Assembly: GCF_020532665.2 (NCBI RefSeq)
Contig: NZ_JAIWPG020000018.1
Coordinates: 16,020-80,019, forward strand
Length of the DNA stretch: 64,000 bases
Direction: 5' to 3'
Source of the DNA: Lelliottia sp. WAP21
GTDB taxonomy: Bacteria; Pseudomonadota; Gammaproteobacteria; Enterobacterales; Enterobacteriaceae
Each line of letters begins with the position of its first letter. Within the stretch, counting starts at the first letter, position 1. Both the position numbers and the translations under genes were made by a program. The notes beneath the pieces are model-generated. The model saw nothing but the letters and a program-made list of their open reading frames with translations, ran no database searches and was not told the DNA's origin. Below, in pieces: positions 28,704-38,014 of this stretch.

Positions 28704-30866
28704 ATGGACGTTTCTTACCTGCTCGACAGCCTTAATGACAAACAGCGTGACGCGGTTGCCGCGACGCGCACAAACATGCTGGTGCTGGCTGGGGCGGGCA
28801 GTGGTAAGACGCGTGTTCTGGTGCACCGTATCGCCTGGTTACAAAGCGTCGAGAACTGCTCGCCGTATTCCATTATGGCGGTGACGTTTACCAACAAAGC
28901 GGCGGCGGAGATGCGTCACCGTATTGCCCAGCTGATGGGCACCAGCCAGGGCGGTATGTGGGTCGGTACCTTCCACGGTCTGGCGCACCGTTTGCTGCGT
29001 GCGCACCATATGGACGCCAATCTTCCACAAGATTTTCAGATCCTCGACAGCGAAGATCAGCTGCGGCTGTTAAAGCGCCTGATCAAGGCGATGAATCTCG
29101 ATGAGAAGCAGTGGCCGCCACGTCAGGCGATGTGGTACATCAACGGTCAAAAAGACGAAGGGCTGCGGCCGCATCATATCCAGAGCTTTGGCAATCCGGT
29201 CGAACAGACCTGGCAGAATGTCTACAAGGCCTACCAGGAAGCGTGCGATCGGGCAGGTCTGGTGGATTTTGCCGAGCTGCTGCTGCGTGCACACGAGCTA
29301 TGGCTCAACAAGCCGCATATTCTGCAACACTACCGTGAACGCTTTACCAACATTCTGGTGGACGAATTCCAGGATACCAACAACATTCAGTACGCATGGA
29401 TCCGCCTGCTGGCAGGTGATACCGGTAAGGTGATGATTGTTGGCGATGACGACCAGTCCATTTACGGCTGGCGCGGCGCGCAGGTGGAAAACATCCAGCG
29501 CTTCCTGAACGACTTCCCGGGTGCCGAAACTATCCGTCTGGAACAGAACTACCGCTCGACCAGCAACATTCTGAGTGCAGCCAACGCCCTGATTGAAAAT
29601 AACAACGGGCGTCTGGGTAAAAAGCTCTGGACCGACGGCATCGATGGCGAACCGATTTCGATCTACTGTGCATTCAATGAACTCGACGAAGCCCGCTTCG
29701 TGGTCAACCGCATAAAAACCTGGCAGGACAACGGTGGCGCGCTGGAGCAGTGCGCCATTCTCTATCGCAGCAACGCCCAGTCGCGCGTGCTGGAAGAGGC
29801 GTTGCTGCAGGTCAGCATGCCGTACCGCATTTATGGCGGCATGCGATTCTTCGAACGTCAGGAGATCAAAGATGCGCTCTCCTATCTTCGCCTGATTGCC
29901 AACCGTAATGACGATGCTGCCTTTGAGCGCGTGGTGAATACTCCGACGCGCGGCATTGGTGACCGTACGCTTGACGTTGTGCGTCAGGCGGCCCGTGAAC
30001 GTCAACTCACGCTCTGGAAAGCCTGCCGTGAGCTGTTGCAGGAGAAAGCCCTTGCCGGGCGAGCGGCGAGCGCCCTGCAGCGTTTCCTGGAGCTTATCGA
30101 CGCGCTGGCACAGGAAACGGCCGATATGCCGCTGCACGTCCAGACCGATCGGGTGATTAAAGACTCCGGCCTGCGCATCATGTATGAGCAGGAAAAGGGT
30201 GAGAAAGGTCAGACGCGCATCGAAAACTTAGAGGAACTGGTTACGGCGACGCGCCAGTTCAGCTACAACGAAGAAGATGAAGACTTAATGCCGCTTCAGG
30301 CGTTCCTCTCCCACGCCGCGCTGGAAGCGGGAGAAGGGCAGGCTGACACCTGGCAGGATGCGGTGCAGTTAATGACGCTTCACTCCGCAAAAGGTCTTGA
30401 GTTCCCTCAGGTTTTTATCGTGGGTATGGAAGAGGGCATGTTCCCGAGTCAGATGTCGCTGGACGAAGGCGGACGTCTTGAGGAAGAGCGTCGTCTCGCC
30501 TATGTCGGTGTCACGCGTGCGATGCAAAAGTTGACGTTAACCTACGCCGAAACCCGTCGCCTGTATGGCAAAGAGGTCTACCACCGTCCTTCACGTTTTA
30601 TTGGTGAACTGCCCGTAGAGTGCGTGGAAGAAGTGCGTTTGCGTGCCAGCGTCAGCCGCCCTGTGAACCATCAGCGAATGGGCACGCCGATATCTGAAAA
30701 CGATACAGGATTCAAGCTCGGCCAGCGTGTTCGCCATGCGAAATTTGGCGAAGGCACCATCGTCAATCTGGAAGGCAGTGGCGAGCACAGCCGTCTGCAG
30801 GTGGCGTTCCAGGGGCAGGGGATCAAATGGCTGGTTGCCGCTTACGCCAGACTGGAAACAGTGTAA
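28704..30866 (+). CDS. uvrD: DNA helicase II UvrD
   Basis: The 720-residue superfamily 1A 3'-5' helicase acts in nucleotide-excision repair and methyl-directed mismatch repair, and dismantles RecA filaments. Motifs in order are the Q motif LNDKQRDAV, Walker A LAGAGSGKTR, VTFTNKAA, the DEFQDTN Walker B, GDDDQSIYGWRGA, QNYRS, MTLHSAKGLEFPQV and the VGVTRAMQKLTL motif VI. The C-terminal Tudor-like domain (GQRVRHAKFGEGTIVN) contacts RNA polymerase and UvrB. The ATG at 28704 (MDVSYLLDSLND) matches the family; 13 codons upstream in frame are leader. Confidence 0.98.
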   Translation: MDVSYLLDSLNDKQRDAVAATRTNMLVLAGAGSGKTRVLVHRIAWLQSVENCSPYSIMAVTFTNKAAAEMRHRIAQLMGTSQGGMWVGTFHGLAHRLLRAHHMDANLPQDFQILDSEDQLRLLKRLIKAMNLDEKQWPPRQAMWYINGQKDEGLRPHHIQSFGNPVEQTWQNVYKAYQEACDRAGLVDFAELLLRAHELWLNKPHILQHYRERFTNILVDEFQDTNNIQYAWIRLLAGDTGKVMIVGDDDQSIYGWRGAQVENIQRFLNDFPGAETIRLEQNYRSTSNILSAANALIENNNGRLGKKLWTDGIDGEPISIYCAFNELDEARFVVNRIKTWQDNGGALEQCAILYRSNAQSRVLEEALLQVSMPYRIYGGMRFFERQEIKDALSYLRLIANRNDDAAFERVVNTPTRGIGDRTLDVVRQAARERQLTLWKACRELLQEKALAGRAASALQRFLELIDALAQETADMPLHVQTDRVIKDSGLRIMYEQEKGEKGQTRIENLEELVTATRQFSYNEEDEDLMPLQAFLSHAALEAGEGQADTWQDAVQLMTLHSAKGLEFPQVFIVGMEEGMFPSQMSLDEGGRLEEERRLAYVGVTRAMQKLTLTYAETRRLYGKEVYHRPSRFIGELPVECVEEVRLRASVSRPVNHQRMGTPISENDTGFKLGQRVRHAKFGEGTIVNLEGSGEHSRLQVAFQGQGIKWLVAAYARLETV

Positions 30867-31221
30867 CTTTCAGAAAAATATCATTATTTTGTAACGATGT
30901 GCTAGCCTTAATCACTGAAGGCGATTTATTGCGCTTCCGCGTTCCGCTGCGTGTTGACGCCACTATTAGTGCTGGCGTAACATGCGCGCACGATTACGCT
31001 AAGAGGACATTCGCCTTGGACACACCCAGTAGATACTGGCTCAATTCCCTGTCATCCAGGAACAACTCCTAAGGCTATCTCCTCTTGCTGATGGCCTTAG
31101 TGGTTGTCAGCGACCTGTTTTTCCCGTCGCGCTGAGTCAGGCTGTTTAATGGTCTGAAACCCTTATTGTTTCAGTGTGCCCACCGAACTGTCCGATATAT
31201 TTTGCATTGGGAGTCCCGGTC
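30867..31221 (+). promoter_or_regulatory. corA 5' leader with leader peptide and alternative hairpins
   Basis: This 355-base region has no conserved gene except the 18-codon corL candidate. Three structures are visible. First, AAGAGGA (31001-31007), the corL ribosome-binding site, is complementary to TCCTCTT (31080-31086). Second, TAAGGC (31070-31075), which contains the corL stop, pairs with GCCTTA (31094-31099) and places TCCTCTT in its loop. Third, CTGAAAC/GTTTCAG forms a hairpin at 31154-31174. In Salmonella, corL translation controls Rho-dependent termination in the corA leader; the same logic is inferred here. Confidence 0.6.
31016..31072 (+). CDS. corL: Candidate corA leader peptide CorL (18 codons, TTG start)
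   Basis: A TTG codon eight bases after a strong AAGAGGA ribosome-binding site opens an 18-codon frame, LDTPSRYWLNSLSSRNNS. It ends 149 bases before corA. The size, position and spacing fit the short ORF corL described in the Salmonella corA leader, whose translation prevents Rho from terminating before corA. The longer in-frame reading from 30827 is not supported because it begins inside uvrD. Translation has not been shown here. Confidence 0.5.
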   Translation: MDTPSRYWLNSLSSRNNS

Positions 31222-32172
31222 ATGTTGAGCGCATTTCAACTCGAAAAAAACCGACTGATTCGGCTTGAAGCTGAAGAGTCACAGCCCCTCATTGACGCCG
31301 TATGGGTGGATCTGGTCGAGCCGGACGACGATGAACGCCTGCGCGTACAATCTGAACTTGGACAAAACCTGGCGACCCGCCCGGAACTGGAAGACATCGA
31401 AGCATCCGCACGTTTCTTTGAAGACGAAGACGGTCTGCATATTCACTCCTTCTTCTTCTATGAAGATGCTGAAGATCACGCCGGTAACTCCACCGTGGCG
31501 TTTACCATTCGCGATGGTCGTCTTTTCACCTTGCGTGAACGCGAACTGCCTGCGTTTCGTCTGTACCGTATGCGTGCCCGTAGCCAGGCGATGGTTGACG
31601 GCAACGCCTACGAGCTGTTGCTCGATCTGTTTGAAACGAAAATTGAGCAGCTGGCAGACGAAATCGAAAACATCTATAGCGATCTGGAAAAGCTTAGCCG
31701 CGTCATCATGGAAGGCCATCAGGGCGATGAATACGATGAAGCGCTCTCCACGCTGGCAGAGCAGGAAGATATCGGCTGGAAAGTGCGTTTGTGTCTGATG
31801 GATACCCAGCGCGCGCTGAACTTCCTGGTGCGTAAAGCGCGTTTACCGGGCGGCCAGCTTGAGCAGGCACGTGAAATCCTGCGCGATATCGAATCCCTTT
31901 TGCCGCACAATGAATCCCTGTTCCAGAAGGTGAACTTCCTGATGCAGGCGGCGATGGGCTTTATCAACATCGAGCAGAACCGCATCATCAAAATCTTCTC
32001 GGTGGTCTCGGTGGTGTTTCTGCCGCCAACGCTTGTGGCATCCAGCTACGGGATGAACTTTGAGTTTATGCCGGAACTGAAATGGAGCTTTGGCTATCCG
32101 GGGGCGATTATATTTATGCTGCTCGCCGGACTTGCGCCGTATTTGTACTTTAAGCGTCGTAACTGGCTGTAA
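31222..32172 (+). CDS. corA: Magnesium/cobalt channel CorA
   Basis: The 316-residue homopentameric Mg2+ channel has a large acidic cytoplasmic funnel domain, a long stalk helix, then TM1 ([19 protein letters not shown]), the signature loop [10 protein letters not shown] and TM2 ([18 protein letters not shown]) with a basic tail. The ATG at 31222 ([12 protein letters not shown]) matches E. coli; the frame extends 16 codons upstream without family support. Expression is probably attenuated through the long leader. It stands alone, followed by a hairpin. Confidence 0.98.
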   Translation: MLSAFQLEKNRLIRLEAEESQPLIDAVWVDLVEPDDDERLRVQSELGQNLATRPELEDIEASARFFEDEDGLHIHSFFFYEDAEDHAGNSTVAFTIRDGRLFTLRERELPAFRLYRMRARSQAMVDGNAYELLLDLFETKIEQLADEIENIYSDLEKLSRVIMEGHQGDEYDEALSTLAEQEDIGWKVRLCLMDTQRALNFLVRKARLPGGQLEQAREILRDIESLLPHNESLFQKVNFLMQAAMGFINIEQNRIIKIFSVVSVVFLPPTLVASSYGMNFEFMPELKWSFGYPGAIIFMLLAGLAPYLYFKRRNWL

Positions 32173-32175
32173 ACG

Positions 32176-32194
32176 CTGGCGGGTGGCCCGCCAG
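32176..32194 (+). terminator. Hairpin after corA
   Basis: The perfect 8-bp stem CTGGCGGG/CCCGCCAG with a TGG loop starts three bases after the corA stop. It is followed by a weak T-rich stretch (GCGAGTCTTTA), so it is a possible terminator or 3' stabiliser. Confidence 0.55.
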
Positions 32195-32206
32195 GCGAGT
32201 CTTTAT

Positions 32207-32235
32207 GGCCGGATGAGGCGTCGCCGCCCTCCGGC
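32207..32235. repeat. REP unit between corA and rarD
   Basis: GCCGGATGAGGCG...CCTCCGGC matches the REP/PU consensus (GCCGGATG-GGCG stem with complementary TCCGGC). It lies between the convergent genes corA and rarD, a usual REP position. Confidence 0.75.
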
Positions 32236-32240
32236 ACCCG

Positions 32241-33137
32241 TCACAATCCTTTGCGTGTTCTGCGCTGAGTATAAATCGCGTCAGCGACAAATACCGCCAG
32301 TGCCACCCAGATGAAGGCAAAGGTCACCATCTTATCCGCGCCTGGCACTTCGTCATAAAACACTACGGCCAGCACGAACATGAGCGTAGGGCCGATGTAC
32401 TGGAAGAAGCCCAGTGTGGATAACCGCAGGCGCGTCGCGGCACCGGTAAAGCACAGCAGTGGAATGGTGGTCACAACACCCGCGGCCATCAGCATCAGAT
32501 TGAGCGACCATGGATTGCTCCCCATATGGCTGGTGCTGCTATCGGCAATAGCAAACAGGTAAATCGCAGCCAGCGGCAGGAGCCACAGCGTTTCGAACAG
32601 CATGCCTGTCTGCGCTTCAACGGCAATCTTCTTGCGCACCAGACCATAGAACGCAAAGCTGAACGCCAGACCCAGCGCGATGACCGGCAGTGAACCAAAG
32701 GTCCACAGCTGCACCAGGACGCCACAGAAAGCGAGCAGGACCGCCACCCATTGCATTCGGCGGAAACGCTCTCCAAGGAACAACATCCCCAGCACAATAT
32801 TCACCAGCGGATTGATAAAGTAGCCAAGGCTGGCTTCCAGCATGTGATGGTTATTTACCGCCCAAATGAACAGTAGCCAGTTACCGCCAATCAGGACGGC
32901 AGAAAGGGCCAGCAGAAAAATTTTCTTTGGCGTTTGAAGTAAGACTTTCACCCCAGACCACTGACGGCTAACGCTCATCAGGGCGATCATAAAGAAAAAT
33001 GACCAAATCACGCGGTGGGTGAGGATCTCATCAGCTGGAACGTAGTGAATCAGCTTGAAATAGGCGGGCGCGATACCCCAAATAAAATAAGCGGCAAGAG
33101 CGAGTAACACGCCCTGCCGCGTTTGCTTAGCATCCAT
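32241..33137 (-). CDS. rarD: EamA-family transporter RarD
   Basis: The 298-residue protein has about ten membrane segments of the drug/metabolite transporter superfamily. It begins MDAKQTRQGVLLALAAYFIWGIAPAYFKL, the RarD signature. The name comes from a predicted chloramphenicol-resistance permease, but the substrate is not established. The C-terminus is basic (TQRRTRKGL). It is followed upstream on the same strand by yigI after 51 bases, as in E. coli. Confidence 0.93.
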   Translation of the reverse strand: MDAKQTRQGVLLALAAYFIWGIAPAYFKLIHYVPADEILTHRVIWSFFFMIALMSVSRQWSGVKVLLQTPKKIFLLALSAVLIGGNWLLFIWAVNNHHMLEASLGYFINPLVNIVLGMLFLGERFRRMQWVAVLLAFCGVLVQLWTFGSLPVIALGLAFSFAFYGLVRKKIAVEAQTGMLFETLWLLPLAAIYLFAIADSSTSHMGSNPWSLNLMLMAAGVVTTIPLLCFTGAATRLRLSTLGFFQYIGPTLMFVLAVVFYDEVPGADKMVTFAFIWVALAVFVADAIYTQRRTRKGL

Positions 33138-33188
33138 CGGGAAAATCCGTTACAGAAAAGTGAAGTAATTTTACCCGATTTACGCGCC

Positions 33189-33656
33189 TTAACCCACCAT
33201 ATAAGTAGCAGTTGCGCTGGCGATATAAACCTGATCTTCGTTATGCAGTTCAACACGTGCGACGGCAACCTTATTGCCCGCTCGCAGCAGGCTGCTGGTG
33301 GCGGTAAAGCGATTTCCACGGCCGGGGCGAAGATAATCCACGCGAAGATCGATGGTGCCCATACGCGACAGGCGCTGACGCAGTTCATCTTCGTTAATCG
33401 TATCGTGACGCGTCAGCGTGCTGCCCACGCAGACCAGCCCGGCGGCAACATCCAGCGCTGAGGCGATCACCCCACCATGCAAAATACTTTGCGCCCAGTT
33501 GCCCACCATCATCGGCTGGTTATTAAAGCTTAACTGCGCGAAGGCTTTCTCATAGCGCTCCAGCTCCAGCCCTAACGCACGGTTGAAGGGCATATGGTAG
33601 ACAAAAATCTCTCCCACGAGTTTTAACGCTTCTTCAGCGGTAAGCGTAGCTGACAT
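33189..33656 (-). CDS. yigI: Hotdog-fold thioesterase family protein YigI
   Basis: The 155-residue protein of the PaaI-like hotdog thioesterase family contains [20 protein letters not shown], in which HGG is the active-site loop, and [12 protein letters not shown]. It may hydrolyse medium- or long-chain acyl-CoA, as reported for E. coli YigI. The ATG at 33656 ([16 protein letters not shown]) matches the family; four upstream in-frame codons (MSLF) are unlikely. It is divergent from pldA. Confidence 0.9.
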   Translation of the reverse strand: MSATLTAEEALKLVGEIFVYHMPFNRALGLELERYEKAFAQLSFNNQPMMVGNWAQSILHGGVIASALDVAAGLVCVGSTLTRHDTINEDELRQRLSRMGTIDLRVDYLRPGRGNRFTATSSLLRAGNKVAVARVELHNEDQVYIASATATYMVG

Positions 33657-33812
33657 GAAAAGTGACATCCTTTTGTTAATGAGTTGTTGATTTTATGCTT
33701 CTGGAGGATGATTTTCCACTTTCAGAAACCAGGAGGGGAAGTTCGCGAAGAAACAGGTAGAATGTGCCGACATAATTCATCACATAATTTTTTTCGCAGG
33801 AGAGCACCACCG

Positions 33813-34682
33813 ATGCGGACGTATCTGGGTTGGCTACTGGCAGGCGTTGCGCTGCCCTTCACAGCATTTGCGCAGGAAGCAACAGTTAAAGAAGTTCACG
33901 ATAAACCTGCCGTGCACGGCAGCATTATCGCCAACCTTCTTCAGGAGCATGACAATCCGTTCACACTTTATCCGTATGACACGAACTACGTCATTTACAC
34001 GCAAACCAGCGATTTGAATAAAGAGGCCATCAGCTCTTACAACTGGTCTGATAATGCGCGTAAAGATGAGGTTAAATTCCAGCTCAGCCTGGCGTTTCCT
34101 TTCTGGCGTGGCATTCTGGGGCCGAATTCAGTACTTGGCGCCTCTTATACGCAGAAGTCCTGGTGGCAGCTTTCTAACAGCGAAGAGTCATCCCCCTTCC
34201 GTGAAACGAACTATGAGCCACAGCTCTTTCTCGGTTTTGCGACCGACTATGAGTTTGCTGGTTGGACGCTTCGCGATGTCGAGGTGGGCTTCAACCACGA
34301 CTCGAACGGTCGCTCAGACCCTACCTCTCGTAGCTGGAACCGTGCCTATACGCGCCTGATGGTGCAGAACGGTAATTTCATGGTGGAAGTGAAACCCTGG
34401 TTCGTGGTGGGTAACACCGACGACAACCCGGATATCACCAAATACATGGGCTACTACCAGCTGAAAGTGGGCTATCAATTAGGTGATGCGGTGCTGAGCG
34501 TGAAAGGCCAGTACAACTGGAACACCGGCTACGGCGGCGCAGAGATGGGCCTGAGCTATCCGGTGACCAAACACGTGCGTATTTATACTCAGGTCTATAG
34601 CGGCTATGGTGAGTCACTGATTGATTATAATTACAACCAGACGCGCGTCGGTGTCGGTGTCATGCTCAACGACATTTTCTAA
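33813..34682 (+). CDS. pldA: Outer-membrane phospholipase A (OMPLA)
   Basis: The precursor has 289 residues. The signal peptide MRTYLGWLLAGVALPFTAFA precedes the mature QEATVKEVHD. The catalytic GFNHDSNGRSDP motif contains the active-site His and Ser, and beta strands end at GVGVMLNDIF, with the terminal Phe typical of outer-membrane barrels. The dimeric, Ca2+-dependent enzyme removes phospholipids mislocalised to the outer leaflet and so guards membrane asymmetry. The ATG at 33813 follows AGGAGAG. It is followed by a terminator before recQ. Confidence 0.97.
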   Translation: MRTYLGWLLAGVALPFTAFAQEATVKEVHDKPAVHGSIIANLLQEHDNPFTLYPYDTNYVIYTQTSDLNKEAISSYNWSDNARKDEVKFQLSLAFPFWRGILGPNSVLGASYTQKSWWQLSNSEESSPFRETNYEPQLFLGFATDYEFAGWTLRDVEVGFNHDSNGRSDPTSRSWNRAYTRLMVQNGNFMVEVKPWFVVGNTDDNPDITKYMGYYQLKVGYQLGDAVLSVKGQYNWNTGYGGAEMGLSYPVTKHVRIYTQVYSGYGESLIDYNYNQTRVGVGVMLNDIF

Positions 34683-34724
34683 CTGGCTCGAATGTTTTTG
34701 CGTTAAACGTTGAACTTTCTCTCT

Positions 34725-34755
34725 CAGGCGCTGAAAATAGCGCCTGTTTTTTATT
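34725..34755 (+). terminator. Intrinsic terminator of pldA
   Basis: The 8-bp stem CAGGCGCT/AGCGCCTG with a GAAAAT loop is followed by TTTTTTATT. It ends about 20 bases before the recQ start codon. Confidence 0.9.
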
Positions 34756-34773
34756 CTGGTAAATGGGGTCAAT

Positions 34774-36603
34774 GTGGCGCAGGCGGAAGTAATGAATCAG
34801 GAATCGCTGGCTAAACAGGTTTTACACGAAACCTTTGGCTATCAGCAGTTCCGCCCTGGCCAGGAAACCATCATTGACACCGTGCTGGAAGGCCGCGATT
34901 GCCTGGTGGTGATGCCAACCGGCGGGGGAAAATCCCTGTGCTATCAGGTGCCCGCGCTGGTCCTTAACGGCCTGACGGTCGTTGTGTCACCGCTGATATC
35001 CCTGATGAAAGACCAGGTGGACCAACTGCTGGCAAACGGCGTGGCCGCCGCCTGCATTAACTCCACGCAAACCCGGGAACAGCAGCAGGAGGTGATGGCA
35101 GGCTGCCGTAACGGGCAAATCCGTCTGTTGTATATCGCCCCTGAGCGACTGATGCTGGATAACTTCCTTGAGCACTTAGCCCACTGGAATCCCGTGTTAC
35201 TGGCGGTGGATGAGGCGCACTGTATCTCTCAGTGGGGGCACGATTTCCGCCCGGAATACGCCGCGCTGGGTCAACTGCGCCAGCGTTTTCCTGCCTTGCC
35301 CTTTATGGCGCTGACCGCTACCGCCGATGACACCACGCGCCTTGATATTGTCCGTCTGCTTGGGTTGAACGATCCTTTTATTCAGGTCAGCAGCTTCGAC
35401 CGACCTAACATCCGCTACATGCTGATGGAAAAGTTCAAGCCTCTGGATCAGCTTCTGCGTTACGTCCAGGAGCAACGCGGCAAATCCGGTATTATCTACT
35501 GTAACAGCCGCGCGAAAGTGGAAGACACCGCCGCCCGTCTGCAAAACCGCGGCTTCAGCGCCGCGGCCTACCATGCCGGGCTGGAGAACCATATTCGCGC
35601 CGACGTGCAGGAAAAGTTCCAGCGCGACGATCTGCAAATCGTGGTCGCTACCGTGGCGTTTGGGATGGGGATTAACAAACCCAACGTCCGTTTTGTGGTG
35701 CATTTTGATATTCCGCGCAATATCGAGTCTTACTACCAGGAAACGGGGCGTGCCGGGCGTGACGGTCTGCCAGCGGAAGCGATGTTGTTCTACGATCCGG
35801 CCGATATGGCCTGGCTGCGCCGCTGCCTCGAAGAAAAACCGGCCGGACAACTGCTGGATATCGAACGCCACAAGCTCAACGCCATGGGCGCCTTTGCCGA
35901 AGCGCAAACCTGCCGCCGCCTGGTCTTACTCAATTACTTTGGTGAAGGGCGCCAGGAGCCGTGCGGTAACTGCGATATCTGCCTTGATCCGCCAAAGCAG
36001 TACGATGGCCTTATGGACGCGCGTAAAGCGCTCTCCACGATCGGACGAGTCAATCAGCGCTTTGGTATGGGGTATGTAGTGGAAGTGCTGCGTGGTGCCA
36101 ATAATCAACGAATCCGCGAGATGGGCCATGACAAATTGCCGGTCTACGGTATCGGAAAAGAGCAGAGCCACGAACACTGGGTGAGTATTATTCGCCAGCT
36201 GATCCACCTGGGTTTCGCCACGCAGAATATCGCGCAACACTCTGCGTTACAGCTGACTGAAGCCGCCCGTCCGGTATTACGCGGTGAAATCGAACTCCAG
36301 CTCGCCGTGCCGCGCGTCGTGGCGTTAAAACCGCGCGTGATGCAGAAATCCTATGGCGGCAACTACGATCGCAAGCTGTTTGCCAAGCTGCGTAAACTGC
36401 GTAAAGCCATTGCCGACGAAGAGAACATTCCGCCATACGTGGTCTTCAATGATGCGACGCTGATCGAAATGGCCGAGCAAATGCCGCTCAGCGCGGGCGA
36501 AATGCTCAGTGTCAACGGCGTTGGAACGCGCAAGCTGGAGCGTTTTGGCAAAGAGTTTATGGCGCTGATACGCTCTCATGCTGACGGCGATGATGAGGAG
36601 TAG
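34774..36603 (+). CDS. recQ: ATP-dependent DNA helicase RecQ
   Basis: The 609-residue protein has the E. coli length. SF2 helicase motifs are Walker A PTGGGKS near residue 50, DEAHCISQWGHDFRPEY near 146, and QETGRAGRDG. The zinc-binding cysteines lie in AEAQTCRR and CGNCDIC, followed by the winged-helix RQC domain and the HRDC domain near the end (LRKLRKAIADEENIPPYVVF). It unwinds DNA 3'-5' in the RecF pathway and suppresses illegitimate recombination. The start is the GTG at 34774 (MAQAEVMNQES). Confidence 0.98.
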   Translation: MAQAEVMNQESLAKQVLHETFGYQQFRPGQETIIDTVLEGRDCLVVMPTGGGKSLCYQVPALVLNGLTVVVSPLISLMKDQVDQLLANGVAAACINSTQTREQQQEVMAGCRNGQIRLLYIAPERLMLDNFLEHLAHWNPVLLAVDEAHCISQWGHDFRPEYAALGQLRQRFPALPFMALTATADDTTRLDIVRLLGLNDPFIQVSSFDRPNIRYMLMEKFKPLDQLLRYVQEQRGKSGIIYCNSRAKVEDTAARLQNRGFSAAAYHAGLENHIRADVQEKFQRDDLQIVVATVAFGMGINKPNVRFVVHFDIPRNIESYYQETGRAGRDGLPAEAMLFYDPADMAWLRRCLEEKPAGQLLDIERHKLNAMGAFAEAQTCRRLVLLNYFGEGRQEPCGNCDICLDPPKQYDGLMDARKALSTIGRVNQRFGMGYVVEVLRGANNQRIREMGHDKLPVYGIGKEQSHEHWVSIIRQLIHLGFATQNIAQHSALQLTEAARPVLRGEIELQLAVPRVVALKPRVMQKSYGGNYDRKLFAKLRKLRKAIADEENIPPYVVFNDATLIEMAEQMPLSAGEMLSVNGVGTRKLERFGKEFMALIRSHADGDDEE

Positions 36604-36604
36604 T

Positions 36605-36630
36605 CATCCTGGCTAAAAAGTGCCAGGATG
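36605..36630. terminator. Hairpin between recQ and rhtC
   Basis: The perfect 9-bp inverted repeat CATCCTGGC/GCCAGGATG with loop TAAAAAGT begins just after the recQ stop. No clear T-run follows, so it may only be a 3' stabilising structure or a weak terminator. Confidence 0.45.
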
Positions 36631-36667
36631 GTTGCTCACTGAATTACTTTCCCGCGAGCCAATCATC

Positions 36668-37288
36668 ATGCTTATGTTATTTCTGACAGTTGCTCTGGTG
36701 CATATCGTTGCGCTGATGAGCCCTGGCCCCGACTTCTTCTTTGTATCGCAGACTGCCGTCAGCCGTTCCCGTAAAGAGGCGATGATGGGCGTGCTCGGAA
36801 TTACCATGGGCGTTATGGTCTGGGCAGCCGTTGCCTTGCTGGGGCTGAATCTGATCCTCGCGAAGATGGCGTGGCTGCATAACATCATTATGGTGGGCGG
36901 GGGTCTGTATCTGTGCTGGATGGGCTACCAGATGCTGCGCGGGGCGTTGAAGAAAGAAGAGAAAAAGCCGGAAGAACCGACAGTTGAGCTGGCAACGGGC
37001 GGCCGGAGTTTTATTAAAGGGCTGCTCACCAACCTGGCGAACCCAAAAGCGATTATCTATTTCGGCTCCGTGTTCTCCCTGTTTGTAGGTGACAACGTGG
37101 GCGCGGGTGCGCGTTGGGGTATCTTCCTGCTGATCGTGGTAGAGACGTTTGCGTGGTTTACCGTGGTGGCCAGCCTGTTTGCCTTACCGGCGATGCGCCG
37201 CGGTTACCAGCGTATTGCGAAGTGGATTGACGGCTTCGCCGGCGCGCTGTTCGCCGGCTTCGGTATTCATCTCATCATTTCTCGCTAA
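36668..37288 (+). CDS. rhtC: Threonine efflux protein RhtC
   Basis: The 206-residue LysE/RhtB-family exporter has about six membrane segments and the family signature [16 protein letters not shown] near the N-terminus, then [18 protein letters not shown]. It exports L-threonine. The ATG at 36668 ([14 protein letters not shown]) matches E. coli; 16 upstream in-frame codons are leader. It is convergent with rhtB and their stop codons overlap at 37285-37288. Confidence 0.96.
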   Translation: MLMLFLTVALVHIVALMSPGPDFFFVSQTAVSRSRKEAMMGVLGITMGVMVWAAVALLGLNLILAKMAWLHNIIMVGGGLYLCWMGYQMLRGALKKEEKKPEEPTVELATGGRSFIKGLLTNLANPKAIIYFGSVFSLFVGDNVGAGARWGIFLLIVVETFAWFTVVASLFALPAMRRGYQRIAKWIDGFAGALFAGFGIHLIISR

Positions 37289-37905
37289 GCATGACGCGCT
37301 GACGCAAGCAGCGCACCAACCAGCATAAACAGCGATCCAAAGACTTTGTTCAGGGCCTTCATCTGCTTAGGCCCCTTAATCCACGCCGCAATCCGCTGCG
37401 CCAGCGTCGCGTAACCAATCATCACGATGATATCGACAATAATGGTGGTCGTGCCGAGCACCACGTACTGCATCACCTGCGGCTGATGGGGAACGATAAA
37501 CTGTGGAAAGAGCGCTGCCAGAAAAACGATACTTTTTGGGTTGGTCAGATTTACGAAGACCGCGCGTTTAAACAGATGGCGACGCGTTTGGGTATGGGCG
37601 AGGGTGTTCAGGTCTATCGAACCTGCGGCGCGCCACTGCTGAATACCAAGCCAGATGAGATACGCTGCACCCGCCCATTTCAACACCTCAAAAGCCAGTA
37701 CAGAACGCGAGAATAGCGTCCCCAGCCCGATACCCACCAGAACGATGTGGATCCCAAGCCCCGTCTGTAAACCGGCAATGGATGCCGCCGCGCCGCGATA
37801 GCCATGGTTAATGGAGGTTGTCATGGTATTGATCGCGCCAGAACCCGGTGAAAGGCTGAGGATGATGGATGTCAGCAGGTAAGCGAACCACCACTCGAAG
37901 GTCAT
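37285..37905 (-). CDS. rhtB: Homoserine/homoserine lactone efflux protein RhtB
   Basis: The 206-residue LysE/RhtB-family exporter begins [28 protein letters not shown]. The SPGSGA loop is the family signature and [18 protein letters not shown] is the second conserved region. It exports homoserine and its lactone. It is divergent from pldB and convergent with rhtC, so the two related exporters face each other tail to tail. Confidence 0.96.
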   Translation of the reverse strand: MTFEWWFAYLLTSIILSLSPGSGAINTMTTSINHGYRGAAASIAGLQTGLGIHIVLVGIGLGTLFSRSVLAFEVLKWAGAAYLIWLGIQQWRAAGSIDLNTLAHTQTRRHLFKRAVFVNLTNPKSIVFLAALFPQFIVPHQPQVMQYVVLGTTTIIVDIIVMIGYATLAQRIAAWIKGPKQMKALNKVFGSLFMLVGALLASARHA

Positions 37906-38014
37906 TTGAAACTCCCGAATCGTCTATTTTTATGCCACAATACGCTATTGTTGAGTCATTTTGTGAAGCATCACAAAAAAACGATATTCCGTGGCTTACA
38001 GGGGCACACACCCA

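Noticed and set aside
29298..30137. 279-codon minus-strand frame antisense to uvrD
   Set aside because: It is a shadow frame generated by high-GC codon bias; no motif or context supports it.
30827..31015. 81-codon frame beginning inside uvrD and running into corL
   Set aside because: The first part is out of frame with uvrD and lacks a ribosome-binding site; only the last 18 codons are preceded by a strong site.
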